Shown here: positions 8,383-16,851 of the stretch, one piece after another | How positions within the stretch are numbered: position 1 is the stretch's first letter | How the letters are laid out: each line of letters starts with the position of its first letter | Assembly (NCBI GenBank): GCA_035532935.1 | Contig: DATKQE010000003.1 | Span: forward strand, 1 to 64,000 | DNA length: 64,000 bases | DNA from: DATJLY01 sp035532935 | GTDB lineage: Bacteria > Pseudomonadota > Alphaproteobacteria > ATCC43930 > CGMCC-115725 | Direction: 5' to 3' | Notes under the pieces: generated by a model | Database searches by the model: none | What the model saw: the letters and a program-made list of their open reading frames with translations, nothing else | What the model was told of the DNA's origin: nothing | Translations under genes and position numbers: made by a program

Positions 8383-9309
8383 TCACGCGGCCGGGTCGCC
8401 GGCGTTTCGTCCGAGACACCAGACCAGGATGCCTTTCTGCACGTGCAGCCGGTTCTCCGCCTCGTCCCACACCGCCGATTGCGGGCCGTCGATGACCTCG
8501 GCCGTCACCTCCTGGCCGCGCTTCGCCGGCAGGCAATGCATGAAGATCGCGTCGGGCTTCGCCGCCGCCATGAGCCGCCGATCGACGCGAAAGGGCTCCA
8601 GCATGTCGCGGCGGCTGTCGCTCGATTCCACCCCCATCGACACCCAGGTGTCGGTGACGATGCAATCCGCCCCCGCGGCGGCAGCGAGCGGATCGTCGCC
8701 GACGCTGACGCGCCCGCCTTCGGCGCGCGCCCAGTCCAGCACCGCGGCGGCGGGCCGGAGCGCCGGCGGGCAGGCCAGGCGCAGCTCGAAGCCGAAGCGC
8801 ACGGCGCCGTGGATCCAGCTCGTCGCGACATTGTTGCCGTCGCCGCACCAGGCGACGATCTTGCCCTCGGCCCGCCCCTTGCGCTCCTCGAGCGTCATCA
8901 CGTCGGCCATGATCTGGCACGGATGGCTCTTGTCGGTGAGGCCGTTGATGACCGGGACGCTGGCATAGGCGGCGAGTTCGTCGAGATTGGCGGCGCGGCC
9001 GGTGCGAATCATGATCGCGTCGACATAGCGCGACAGCACGCGCGCGGTGTCGGCCATGGTCTCGCCGCGCGAGATCTGGCTGTCGCTGGCGGTGATCACC
9101 ACCACGTCGCCGCCGAGCTGCTTCATCGCCACTTCGAAGGAAAGCCGCGTGCGCGTCGACGGCTTCTCGAACAGCATCGCCAGGATCTTGCCTTCGAGCG
9201 GCGTCTGCCGCGACGCGCGGCGCTTGAAGGCGGTGCCCATGTCGAGCATCTGCCGCAGCGCAGCGGCGTCGATGCCATCGAGATCGAGGAAATGTCTCGG
9301 CCGCCCCAT
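8383..9309 (-). CDS. argF: Ornithine carbamoyltransferase
   Basis: 308 residues. It transfers the carbamoyl group from carbamoyl phosphate to ornithine, giving citrulline in arginine synthesis. Motifs: STRTR at 51-55 for carbamoyl phosphate, SHPCQ (128-132), DTWVSMG (220-226), the loop that binds ornithine, and HCLP at 258-261. ATG 9309 is one base beyond the argD stop (9311-9313 on the complement), so translation is coupled. The start is fixed by this junction and by family length. Confidence 0.97.
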   Translation of the reverse strand: MGRPRHFLDLDGIDAAALRQMLDMGTAFKRRASRQTPLEGKILAMLFEKPSTRTRLSFEVAMKQLGGDVVVITASDSQISRGETMADTARVLSRYVDAIMIRTGRAANLDELAAYASVPVINGLTDKSHPCQIMADVMTLEERKGRAEGKIVAWCGDGNNVATSWIHGAVRFGFELRLACPPALRPAAAVLDWARAEGGRVSVGDDPLAAAAGADCIVTDTWVSMGVESSDSRRDMLEPFRVDRRLMAAAKPDAIFMHCLPAKRGQEVTAEVIDGPQSAVWDEAENRLHVQKGILVWCLGRNAGDPAA

Positions 9310-9310
9310 C

Positions 9311-10483
9311 TCAGTGCGCCCAATTGCGCGCCACGCGATCGATGATGGCGATCGCTTCGCCGACATGGCTTTCGTCGATGATGAGCGGCGGCAAGAGGCG
9401 CACCACGTTCTCGCCGGCGGCGACGGCGAGCAGCCCCTCGCTGCGCAGCGCGTCGACCATATCGCCATTGGCAACGACGCAGCGCAGGCCGACGAGCAGC
9501 CCCTTGCCCCGTGCCTCGACGAAGATCCGGGGATGAGCGGCAGCAAGCGCATCGAGCCGCCGCCGCAGCTCGGTGGCGACGCGCTCGACCCGTGGCAGGA
9601 ACTGCGGTTCGAGCATGACGTCGAGCACCGCGTTCGCCGCCGCCATGGCGAGCGGATTGCCGCCGAAGGTCGAACCGTGCGTGCCCGCCGTCATCCCGGC
9701 AGCGGCGCGGGAGGTCGCCAGGCAGGCGCCGACCGGAAAGCCGCCGCCCAGCCCCTTCGCCAGCGCCATCACGTCGGGCGCCATGCCGGCCCATTCATGG
9801 GCGAACAGCTTGCCGGTGCGGCCCATGCCGCTCTGCACCTCGTCGAAGGCCAGCATCAGGTCGAATTCGTCGGCGATCGCCCGCAGGCCGCGAAGGTAGT
9901 CGGCGCTCGCCGTCGCCAGGCCGCCCTCGCCCTGAACCGGCTCGACGACGATGCCGGCGGTCTCGGGCCCGATCGCGGCGCGCATCTCGTTGAGATTGCC
10001 ATAGGCGACATGGTCGAAACCCGGCGCCGGCGGACCGAAGCCCTTGAGGTATTTCTCATTGCCAGCGGCGGCGAGCGTCGCGAGCGTGCGGCCGTGAAAC
10101 GAGCCGGTGCAGCAGATCAGGCGATGGCGCTCGGCATGGCCACGTTCGGCATGGTATTTGCGCGCGACCTTGATCGCGCATTCCATCGCCTCGGCGCCGG
10201 AATTGCAGAAGAAGGCCGTATCGGCAAAGCTCGCCGCGACCAGCCGCTCGGCGGCGCGCTCCTGGCCCGCAATATGATAGAGATTGGAACAATGCCAGAG
10301 CTTCTGCGCCTGCTCGACCAGTGCGGCGACGAGGCGCGGATGGCAATGGCCCAGCGCCGTGACCGCGACGCCCGAGCAAAAATCGAGGTAGCGCCGCCCG
10401 TCGGCGGCGATGAGATAGGCACCTTCGCCCCGCTCGAACGTAACATCGGCACGAGCATATGTCGGCAACACTGCTGGAATCAC
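9311..10483 (-). CDS. argD: Acetylornithine aminotransferase
   Basis: 390 residues, a class III PLP aminotransferase converting N-acetylglutamate semialdehyde to N-acetylornithine; in many bacteria the enzyme also serves lysine synthesis. The PLP lysine is K243 in LAKGLGGGFPVG, preceded by FDEVQSGMGRTG (213-224). I place the start at the GTG of 10483 because an AGGAG ribosome site lies nine bases before it and homologues begin with this VLPTYARAD segment; the longer frame to 10666 is low-quality sequence. First gene of the argD-argF-hslO operon. Confidence 0.95.
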   Translation of the reverse strand: MIPAVLPTYARADVTFERGEGAYLIAADGRRYLDFCSGVAVTALGHCHPRLVAALVEQAQKLWHCSNLYHIAGQERAAERLVAASFADTAFFCNSGAEAMECAIKVARKYHAERGHAERHRLICCTGSFHGRTLATLAAAGNEKYLKGFGPPAPGFDHVAYGNLNEMRAAIGPETAGIVVEPVQGEGGLATASADYLRGLRAIADEFDLMLAFDEVQSGMGRTGKLFAHEWAGMAPDVMALAKGLGGGFPVGACLATSRAAAGMTAGTHGSTFGGNPLAMAAANAVLDVMLEPQFLPRVERVATELRRRLDALAAAHPRIFVEARGKGLLVGLRCVVANGDMVDALRSEGLLAVAAGENVVRLLPPLIIDESHVGEAIAIIDRVARNWAH

Positions 10484-10790
10484 GAGAAACGTCTCCTGCG
10501 CAAGATGGAGAGGAAAGAAAAGCGGCGAAACCGCTATCGTCGCCGCCGTCGCGGCGGGACCTGCCTTTCCTCGTGGCCCGCGCGGGGCCGACCGTGCTCG
10601 CGCATCATCGCTTGGCTCCGAATTCCGCCGGACGGCGGAAGAAGCAGCTAAGTATGGTGAGGGCATGGGCGGGTGTCAACGCCACGGTTGCCGGGGCGCG
10701 GCGGCGTTCTTGCGATCCGGTCGAACGGAATTGTTGCGAGAGAAGGTTTCGCATGGTGCGCGCGGGCCGGGCGACGTGAGGGGCGAGTTC
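10484..10790. other. Divergent intergenic region argD / DUF2784 gene
   Basis: About 300 bases without a gene I can support. It should hold the argD promoter on the minus strand and the promoter of the gene at 10791 on the plus strand. A short inverted repeat, GCCGGACGGCGG near 10626-10638, is the only structure that stands out. Short open frames here lack coding character. Confidence 0.4.
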
Positions 10791-11195
10791 GTGACGGCCG
10801 TGGCGGAAGCGATCTTCTGGATCCACGTCGGCGTCATCGCGTTCAACGTGTTCGGCCTGATCGCCATTCCGCTCGGCGCCTGGCGCGCCTGGACGTTCGT
10901 CCGCGGCTTCTGGTGGCGGGCGCTGCACCTTGGCGCCCTCGGCGTCGTCGCGCTTCAGGCCGTGCTGGGGCGGGCCTGCTTCCTGACGCTCTGGGAGAGC
11001 GATCTCACGGCGCGCGCGGGACGGGCGGCGTCGCGCGCGCCCCTGATCGAGACGTGGATCAGCCGGATCGTGTTTTGGCCGTTCCCGTTCTGGGTGTTCA
11101 CCGGGCTCTATGTCGGCGTCGGCGCCTATGCACTTTTGCTGTGGCGGCTCGTTCCGCCAAGATTGCCCTGGCACCCGCGAGGGCAAGGTCGCTGA
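10791..11195 (+). CDS. DUF2784 family membrane protein
   Basis: A 134-residue small membrane protein with about four hydrophobic segments (AIFWIHVGVIAFNVFGLIAI, the region after HLGALGVVALQAVLGRACF, and two near the C-terminus). The LHLGALGVVALQAVLGRACFLT segment, followed by WESDLTARAG and an FITWL-like segment (IETWISRIVFWPF), is the DUF2784 pattern; the usual cysteine (C-x-LT) is kept. I use the GTG at 10791 because GAGGGGCGAG precedes it at good spacing; a second GTG at 10776 would overlap that site. Function unknown. Confidence 0.75.
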   Translation: MTAVAEAIFWIHVGVIAFNVFGLIAIPLGAWRAWTFVRGFWWRALHLGALGVVALQAVLGRACFLTLWESDLTARAGRAASRAPLIETWISRIVFWPFPFWVFTGLYVGVGAYALLLWRLVPPRLPWHPRGQGR

Positions 11196-11280
11196 CGCCG
11201 GGGAAGCCAATGGATCGCCGCCGCCGTCCCCTCTATGATTGCGGCGTCAATTCAACAATTAAGCCCATGGGAGGAGCGGA

Positions 11281-12549
11281 ATGAAGCGAGCGAAACGCGA
11301 TGTGGCGTCGGCGATGCTTCCTGCCGTTGCGGCTTTGGCGTTCGCCGCGGCCGCAAATTTGCCGGCGCAAGCGGCGGCGCCGATCAAGATCGGATTCAGC
11401 TGCCAGGAGACCGGCGGCAGCGCCGGGATCGGCAGGCAGTATCTTCTCACCGCGCAGATCTGGGCTGACAACGTCAACGCCAAGGGCGGTCTCTTGGGGC
11501 GGAAGGTCGAACTCGTCCATTACGACGACCAGAGCAATCCGGCCAATGATCCGGGCATCTACACCAAGCTGCTCGATGTCGACAAGGTCGACCTCGTCAT
11601 GGCTTCGGGCACCAATTACAGTGCCGCAGCCATGCCGATTCTGATGCAGCACAAGGTGATGGTGCTGAACACGCTCGCGCTGGCCGTCAACGACGAGTTC
11701 CACTATCCGCGCTACTTCCAGACCATGCCCTACGGTCCTCATGGCAAGACCGCGATCTCGGCGGGCTATTTCGCCGCCGCGATGACGATGAACCCCAAGC
11801 CCAAGACCGTGGCGATCACCGGCGCCGATGCCGAGTTCTCGCGCAATGCCATCGATGGCGCCAAGACGCATATCAAGGCGGACGGGCTCAAGATCGTGTA
11901 CGACCGGGTCTATCCGCCCAACGAGATCGATTTCTCGCCGATCGTGCGCTCGATGAAGGCCGTCCATCCCGACCTCGTCTTCGTCGCCTCCTATCCCGCC
12001 GACAGCGCCGGCATGCTGCGCGCCGTGCAGGAACAGGGTCTCAAGGCCAGGATGTTCGGCGGCCCGATCATCGGACTGCAAACCGGCCCCATCAAGCAGC
12101 AGATGGGCGACCGCATGAACGGCATCGTCGATTATGAGCTGTTCGTGCACGAGCCGACGATGAATTTCCCGGGCGTCGACAAGTTCATTGCGAAATACCA
12201 GGCGCGCGCCAAGTCGGCTGGCACCGATCCGCTCGGCTATTACGTGCCGCCGCTGGTCTACGGGACCTTCCAGATCCTGCAAGAGGCGGTCGAGGGGACG
12301 AAGTCGCTCGACCAGGCGAAGCTCGCGCACTACATACACGCGACGACGTTCCATACCATCAATGGCGCCATCACCTTCGGTCCCGACGGCGAATGGGCAA
12401 AGCCGCGCATCCTCACCGTCCAATACCAGAACGTCCACGGCCACGGTCTCGCGCAGTTCGCCAAGCCGGGCGTGCAGGTGATCCTCGATCCGCCCGCGCT
12501 CAAGACCGGCAAGCTTAAATATCCGTACTCGATGGCGTCCGGGAACTGA
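11281..12549 (+). CDS. ABC transporter periplasmic substrate-binding protein (branched-chain amino acid type)
   Basis: 422 residues. A Sec signal peptide ends near NLPAQAAA (about residue 32); the mature protein begins PIKIGFSCQETGGSAGIGRQ and is a type I periplasmic-binding-protein fold of the Peripla_BP_6/LivJ-like family. GGRKVEL-type and VDLVMASGTNYSAAAMPI segments fit the family. A GGGAGGAG ribosome site precedes the ATG. No permease or ATPase genes are adjacent, so the ligand and membrane partner cannot be inferred. The nearest co-oriented gene is an aldo/keto reductase 50 bases downstream. Confidence 0.9.
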   Translation: MKRAKRDVASAMLPAVAALAFAAAANLPAQAAAPIKIGFSCQETGGSAGIGRQYLLTAQIWADNVNAKGGLLGRKVELVHYDDQSNPANDPGIYTKLLDVDKVDLVMASGTNYSAAAMPILMQHKVMVLNTLALAVNDEFHYPRYFQTMPYGPHGKTAISAGYFAAAMTMNPKPKTVAITGADAEFSRNAIDGAKTHIKADGLKIVYDRVYPPNEIDFSPIVRSMKAVHPDLVFVASYPADSAGMLRAVQEQGLKARMFGGPIIGLQTGPIKQQMGDRMNGIVDYELFVHEPTMNFPGVDKFIAKYQARAKSAGTDPLGYYVPPLVYGTFQILQEAVEGTKSLDQAKLAHYIHATTFHTINGAITFGPDGEWAKPRILTVQYQNVHGHGLAQFAKPGVQVILDPPALKTGKLKYPYSMASGN

Positions 12550-12599
12550 GGCGCGACGCGACGACGCGGCCGGGGCCGCATCACGTTTCAGGAGGGACA

Positions 12600-13583
12600 G
12601 TGGAACAGCGCACGCTCGGAACGGGCGGGCCGGCGGTGTCGGCTCTGGGACTCGGCTGCAACAATTTCGGCGGTCGGATCGATTTCGCCGCGACGCGCGC
12701 GGTGGTCCACAAGGCGCTGGACCTCGGCATCACCTTCTTCGACACCTCTGACACCTATGGCTATCGCGGCCACGTGTCCGGCCCCGGCGGCGATTCTGGC
12801 GGCGCGCGCGGCCGCTCGGAGGAGTTTCTCGGCCGCATTCTCGGCGCGCGGCGCAACGCGATCGTGCTCGCCACCAAGTTCGGCATGCCGATGGACGACG
12901 AGGGCCGGCTGCGCGGCGCCTCGCGCGCCTATATCATGCACGCCGTCGAAGCGAGCCTGAAACGCCTCGACACCGATTGGATCGATCTCTATCAGCTCCA
13001 TCGTCCCGATCCCGCGACGCCGATCGAGGAGACGCTGCGCGCGCTCGACGATCTCGTGCGCCAGGGCAAGGTGCGGTACATCGGCTGCTCCTATTTCACC
13101 GCCGCAGAGCTCGCGGAATCGCGTGCGGCGGCGGCACGGACCGGCCTTCGCCCGTTCATCACCTGCCAGAACGAATACAGCCTGCTCGAGCGCCGCATCG
13201 AGCACGATCTCGTCGCCGAGATCGAGGCCGAGGGCGTCGGGCTGCTGCCCTATCTGCCGCTGGCGGGGGGGATGCTCACCGGCAAGTACCGGCGCGATGC
13301 GCCGCCGCCCGAGGGCACGCGGCTCAGCTACCGGCATGGCCAGGCCGGTCAGTTCCTCACGGCGCGGAACTGGGCCCTTGTCGAACGGCTCGAGCGGTTC
13401 TGCGCGGCGCGCGGGCGGACGCTGCTCGAACTCGCCTTCGCCTGGCTCGAGGCGCATCACTTCGTCGCGAGCGTCATCGCCGGCGCCACCGGCGCGGCGC
13501 AGGTCGAGGCCAATGTCCGCGCCTCGCAGTGGCAGCTCACGCCGGAGGAGAAGGCCGAGGTCGATCGCCTCGCTACGCCTTGA
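12600..13583 (+). CDS. Aldo/keto reductase
   Basis: 327 residues, an NADPH-dependent aldo/keto reductase with a TIM-barrel fold. Seen: GLGCNNFGGRIDF, DLGITFFDTSDTYGYRG (catalytic Asp and Tyr), KFGMPMDDEG, the LKRLDTDWIDLYQLHRPD strand, and IAGATGAAQVEANV for the NADP-binding end. The start is a GTG at 12600 behind AGGAGGGA; no better ATG exists. The 3' end overlaps the converging permease gene by 11 bases. It may be cotranscribed with the binding protein upstream. Substrate unknown. Confidence 0.9.
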   Translation: MEQRTLGTGGPAVSALGLGCNNFGGRIDFAATRAVVHKALDLGITFFDTSDTYGYRGHVSGPGGDSGGARGRSEEFLGRILGARRNAIVLATKFGMPMDDEGRLRGASRAYIMHAVEASLKRLDTDWIDLYQLHRPDPATPIEETLRALDDLVRQGKVRYIGCSYFTAAELAESRAAAARTGLRPFITCQNEYSLLERRIEHDLVAEIEAEGVGLLPYLPLAGGMLTGKYRRDAPPPEGTRLSYRHGQAGQFLTARNWALVERLERFCAARGRTLLELAFAWLEAHHFVASVIAGATGAAQVEANVRASQWQLTPEEKAEVDRLATP

Positions 13584-14388
13584 GCTTCCAGCCGCGCGCG
13601 ATCAGCACGTGGCAGAGCAGGAGCAGCGCCGCATCGAGCGCGACCATGACGGCGACGCCCACCGCGACCGAGCCGTCGGCTTGGCCGATGAAGCCGTAGC
13701 GGAAGCCGTCGATCATGTAGAAGAACGGGTTCGACAATGCCGCATCCTGCCACACGGCGGGCAGTTGGCGGATCGAATAGAACGTGCCGGAAAGGAACGA
13801 GAGCGGCGTCACGATGAAATTGGTGACGGCCGCGATGTGGTCGAACTTGTCGGCCCAGATCGCGGCGATCACGCCCAGCACCGACATCAGCAGTGACGCG
13901 GCGAAGGCGTGGAACAGCGCGAGCCCGGGATCGAACAGCCGCACCGGCACCACCAGGGCCATCGCGGCCGCTACCACCAGTCCCACCAGGAGCCCGCGCG
14001 TGACGCCGCCCAGCGCGAGCCCCAGGGTAAGCTCCAACGGGCTTAGGGGCGGCATCAGCAGGTCGACGATGCTGCCCTGGAATTTGGCGATCATCAGCGA
14101 CGATGTCGTGTTGGCGAAGGCATTCTGCACCATCGCCATCATGATGAGCCCGGGCGCGAGGAAGGAGAGGAAGGGAACGCCGTCGATGCTGCGCTGCTGG
14201 CCGCCGAGCGCGAACAGGAAAATGGCGAGAAAGAGCAGCGTCGTCACCACCGGGGCGGCAACCGTCTGCATCCCCACTTTGAGGAAGCGCCGCACCTCGC
14301 GCAGGTACAGCGTCCAGAGCCCGCGCCAATTGATCCCGCGCACGATCCTGACGCGCGGCGCAAGGTCGTCCATCGTTGTCTTCGCCAT
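13573..14388 (-). CDS. ABC-2 type transporter permease
   Basis: 271 residues with six hydrophobic segments after an N-terminal cytoplasmic stretch (LYLREVRRFLKVGMQTV). The LAPGLIMMAMVQNAFANTTSS segment, LMIAKFQGSIVDLLMPPLSP, and the TPLSFLSGTFYSIRQLP motif near the fifth segment are typical of ABC-2 permeases of the YadH/NodJ/drug-export kind. I start at MAKTTM (14388), the first methionine with family-like sequence. The matching ATPase gene is not adjacent, which is unusual for this family; the Gld-like ATPase at 23214 has its own permease. It converges on the aldo/keto reductase gene and diverges from recX. Confidence 0.88.
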   Translation of the reverse strand: MAKTTMDDLAPRVRIVRGINWRGLWTLYLREVRRFLKVGMQTVAAPVVTTLLFLAIFLFALGGQQRSIDGVPFLSFLAPGLIMMAMVQNAFANTTSSLMIAKFQGSIVDLLMPPLSPLELTLGLALGGVTRGLLVGLVVAAAMALVVPVRLFDPGLALFHAFAASLLMSVLGVIAAIWADKFDHIAAVTNFIVTPLSFLSGTFYSIRQLPAVWQDAALSNPFFYMIDGFRYGFIGQADGSVAVGVAVMVALDAALLLLCHVLIARGWKLKA

Positions 14389-14448
14389 GGCGCAGGAGCC
14401 TAGCCGCGGCCCTTGCCAGGAGACAAGCGGCGGGACGACAATTCCGCC

Positions 14449-15024
14449 ATGCCTGCGAAGCGGGAAGGCGGTTCCGATCGCGCGGTCGGCGCGGAAACGG
14501 TCGAGGCGGCGGCGCTCGACTATCTCGGGCGCTATGCCAGTTCGAGCGCCAATCTGCGGCGCGTGCTCATGCGCCGCGTCGCGCGCTGGGCCGATCGGGG
14601 CCGCGTCGATGCCACGCTTGCCGCGCGCTGGGTTGAGGACATTCTCGTGCGCTATCACGCGACGGGACTCCTCGACGATCGTGCCTATGCGGGGCGGCAG
14701 GCCGTGAGCCTCGGCCGCCGCGGCGTCTCCGCCGCCGGCATCCGCTTCCGGCTGCGCCAGAAGGGCGTCGACGAGGCGTTCATTCGCGCCGCGCTCGCCG
14801 CGCGCCGGGACGAAGGCGGCGGCGAGCTGGAGGCGGCGTGCGTGCTGGCGCGGCGGCGGCGACTCGGTCCCTATCGGCCTCAGGCCGCGCGCGCGGAATT
14901 CCGCGACCGCGACCGCGCCGTGCTCGCGCGCGCTGGCTTCGCTCTCGATATCGCTCGCCGCGTCCTCGCCGCCGCCAGCCCCGATGCGCTCGAGGCACTC
15001 GTGCGCGAAGCGGCCGAGGAATGA
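14449..15024 (+). CDS. recX: RecX family regulatory protein
   Basis: 191 residues rich in Arg and Ala, with the three-helix repeats of RecX: ALDYLGRYASSSANLRRVLMRR, a WVEDILVRYHATGLLDDRAYA segment, then GVSAAGIRFRLRQKGV. RecX inhibits RecA filaments. recA is not in the window; in Alphaproteobacteria recX is often unlinked. The ATG at 14449 gives a standard N-terminus; a TTG 12 codons earlier is possible. It is divergent from the ABC permease gene with about 60 bases between starts. Confidence 0.85.
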   Translation: MPAKREGGSDRAVGAETVEAAALDYLGRYASSSANLRRVLMRRVARWADRGRVDATLAARWVEDILVRYHATGLLDDRAYAGRQAVSLGRRGVSAAGIRFRLRQKGVDEAFIRAALAARRDEGGGELEAACVLARRRRLGPYRPQAARAEFRDRDRAVLARAGFALDIARRVLAAASPDALEALVREAAEE

Positions 15025-15049
15025 CGCGCGTCCGGGGCCGGGCGGCCGG

Positions 15050-16249
15050 CTATTTCCCCAGCGGTTCGCCGCCGATCTTGCTCACCCACCGCCAGCGCGG
15101 GCCATCGGGGCCGTGCGGATCGTAGGTCACGATCACGGACGTGTCGTGCGAGAGGCCGCGTTCCGGATATTTGGTGAAGTCGTAGAGCCCGTTGATGCCG
15201 GCGAAGTCCTCGAGGCCGAGGATCCAGTGCCGAAGCTGCTGCGGCGTCGCTTTGGGCCCCAGCTTCCGCAGGCCGGTCACGGTGATGAGCGCCGCGTCCC
15301 AGGTATCGGCGGTGTTGTTGTCCGCCTTCAGCCCGCGCTTGGCCATGATCGCATACATGTCGTGCTGTGCCTTCTCGACGCGCGGGTCGAGGGTGACGAG
15401 GCCCTCGTGCGGCGGGAAGAGCGCCGACGCCATGATCAGCCGCTTCGGCAGAAAGCCCTGATACTGTTCGAGCTGCTGGAACACTTCGTTGCCGCCGGTG
15501 GGCGCGACGGGGATGTCGAGACCGGCCTGGATCATGCCTTTGAACACGGTGGCGACGGGCGAGCCCGTGACCCAGGCGATCAGCGCCTGCGCGCCCCCGG
15601 CCTTGATGCGCTCGATCTGGGCCGAGACGGTGAGGTCGGTCGGATTGAAATGCTCATAGGCGACCACCTTCATGGGCGCGTTCTCCGGCAGCTTCAAATC
15701 GGCGGCGAGCGCGCGGTCGGCGTCCTGACCCGTGACGTCGGTGGTGTTGAGGATGCCGATCTTGGTCCAGCCGTTCATGCGGTAGTAGCGCAGCACGGCA
15801 TTGATGCCGTCATAGGTGTCCGGCCCCGAGGCGAAGGCATAGCTGCCGGGCTTGGGATGGAGCGCCGGCGAGTTGCACCACATCACCGGCCCGTCGCTCA
15901 GGAGCGGTGCCACGGCCGCGCAGTTGGCGACCGGTCCGGTGACCATGAGCGCGGTCGGATGGTTGGCCAGGATGTCGTTCGCGAGCTGCACCGCGACCTG
16001 CGGTTGGCTCTCGTCGTCGCCGAACACGAAACGCAGCTTGCGCCCGTCGATGCCGCCGGTCTGATTCACCCAGTCCTGGAACGCCTCGAAATTGAGCTTC
16101 ATGTATTTGCCGACGAAGGCGCTGATGCCGGTCAGCGTCGCGATCACGTGAATGTCGTAAGTCTGTGCCGCCCGCGCTGGGCCGCCGAGGCCGAGCATCG
16201 CGACAACACCCATGAACGCCGCGCATGCATAATTGTGGCGAGAGCGCAT
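15050..16249 (-). CDS. ABC transporter periplasmic substrate-binding protein (Peripla_BP_6 type)
   Basis: 399 residues. The signal peptide ends near GGPARAAQ (about residue 28); the mature part has IATLTGISAFVGKYMKLNFEAF, GGIDGRKLRFVFGDDESQPQ and ALMVTGPVANCAAVAPLL, as in LivJ/HAAT-family binding proteins. The ATG at 16249 is chosen because GGGAGG lies six bases before it; the codon-extended TTG at 16255 overlaps that spacing. Like the binding protein at 11281, it has no transporter genes next to it. Ligand unknown. Confidence 0.9.
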   Translation of the reverse strand: MRSRHNYACAAFMGVVAMLGLGGPARAAQTYDIHVIATLTGISAFVGKYMKLNFEAFQDWVNQTGGIDGRKLRFVFGDDESQPQVAVQLANDILANHPTALMVTGPVANCAAVAPLLSDGPVMWCNSPALHPKPGSYAFASGPDTYDGINAVLRYYRMNGWTKIGILNTTDVTGQDADRALAADLKLPENAPMKVVAYEHFNPTDLTVSAQIERIKAGGAQALIAWVTGSPVATVFKGMIQAGLDIPVAPTGGNEVFQQLEQYQGFLPKRLIMASALFPPHEGLVTLDPRVEKAQHDMYAIMAKRGLKADNNTADTWDAALITVTGLRKLGPKATPQQLRHWILGLEDFAGINGLYDFTKYPERGLSHDTSVIVTYDPHGPDGPRWRWVSKIGGEPLGK

Positions 16250-16851
16250 CAACAACCTCCCTTGCAGCCTGATTATCTGTTGCGGCCCGATCTTAGGTGG
16301 CGGGCGGCGAAAATCAATTCCGCGGGTCGGGGCCGGGCCTGCCGCGCGGTGCCGCCTAAGAGGCGGCCTTAAAATTAGGAGGCCGAAGCCAAGGGACTCG
16401 ACTTTTGGAACGAGGCGGAGGGATCGCTTCCCTTTGACGACCAGGGAGTCGAGAGTGTTATTGCTGAGGAACTGCCTGCATGAGGTGCGGAGGCGATCCC
16501 AGCGCGCTTGAAAGGATCGCAGCGACGACGCGCCGCATGGCCGCGCGCGCTGCGATCATCCTCTCGAGCGAGCCCCCTGCCGACGGCACCCGTCACGGGC
16601 GAAGCCTGTTGCCGCGGAGCCCAAACAAAAATGAGACGTTGGCGCTTGCCGGCACCGGAATCCGGGGAATGCCGGCTGAAGAGGCGCGTCAGGAAATTTT
16701 ACAACTATAGGTTTCGGTGCCACCAATATGGAAAATAGTTCATTAATTTAGATTGGCTTGGCCGATTTGGCACGACTTTTGCTTAGACATAAAATGTCGT
16801 TATCTGAACATTGAATAAAATCTTTGGACGAGTCGGGAAGGACGGTTTGCG
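16250..16851. other. 600-base intergenic region with hairpin and possible gene remnant
   Basis: No intact gene is seen. A short inverted repeat, GCCGCCT (16351-16357) and AGGCGGC (16361-16367), could form a 7-bp hairpin, followed by CTTAAAATT rather than a clean U run. A 34-codon open stretch from 16379 to about 16480 (frame reading GLDFWNEAEGSLPFDDQG) ends in TGA but has no start codon and may be a remnant. From about 16700 the DNA turns A/T rich and leads into the sigma-54 promoter at 16768. Confidence 0.45.
16768..16784 (+). promoter_or_regulatory. Sigma-54 (RpoN) -24/-12 promoter
   Basis: The sequence TGGCACGACTTTTGCT fits the sigma-54 consensus TGGCACG-N4-TTGC(A/T) exactly: GG at 16769-16770 and GC at 16781-16782 with ten bases between. 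It is 68 bases before the ATG of the PEP-CTERM gene, giving a leader of about 55-60 bases. In several PEP-CTERM/exosortase bacteria these genes are controlled by RpoN with the PrsK/PrsR two-component system, which makes this placement meaningful. No enhancer site was identified. Confidence 0.85.
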
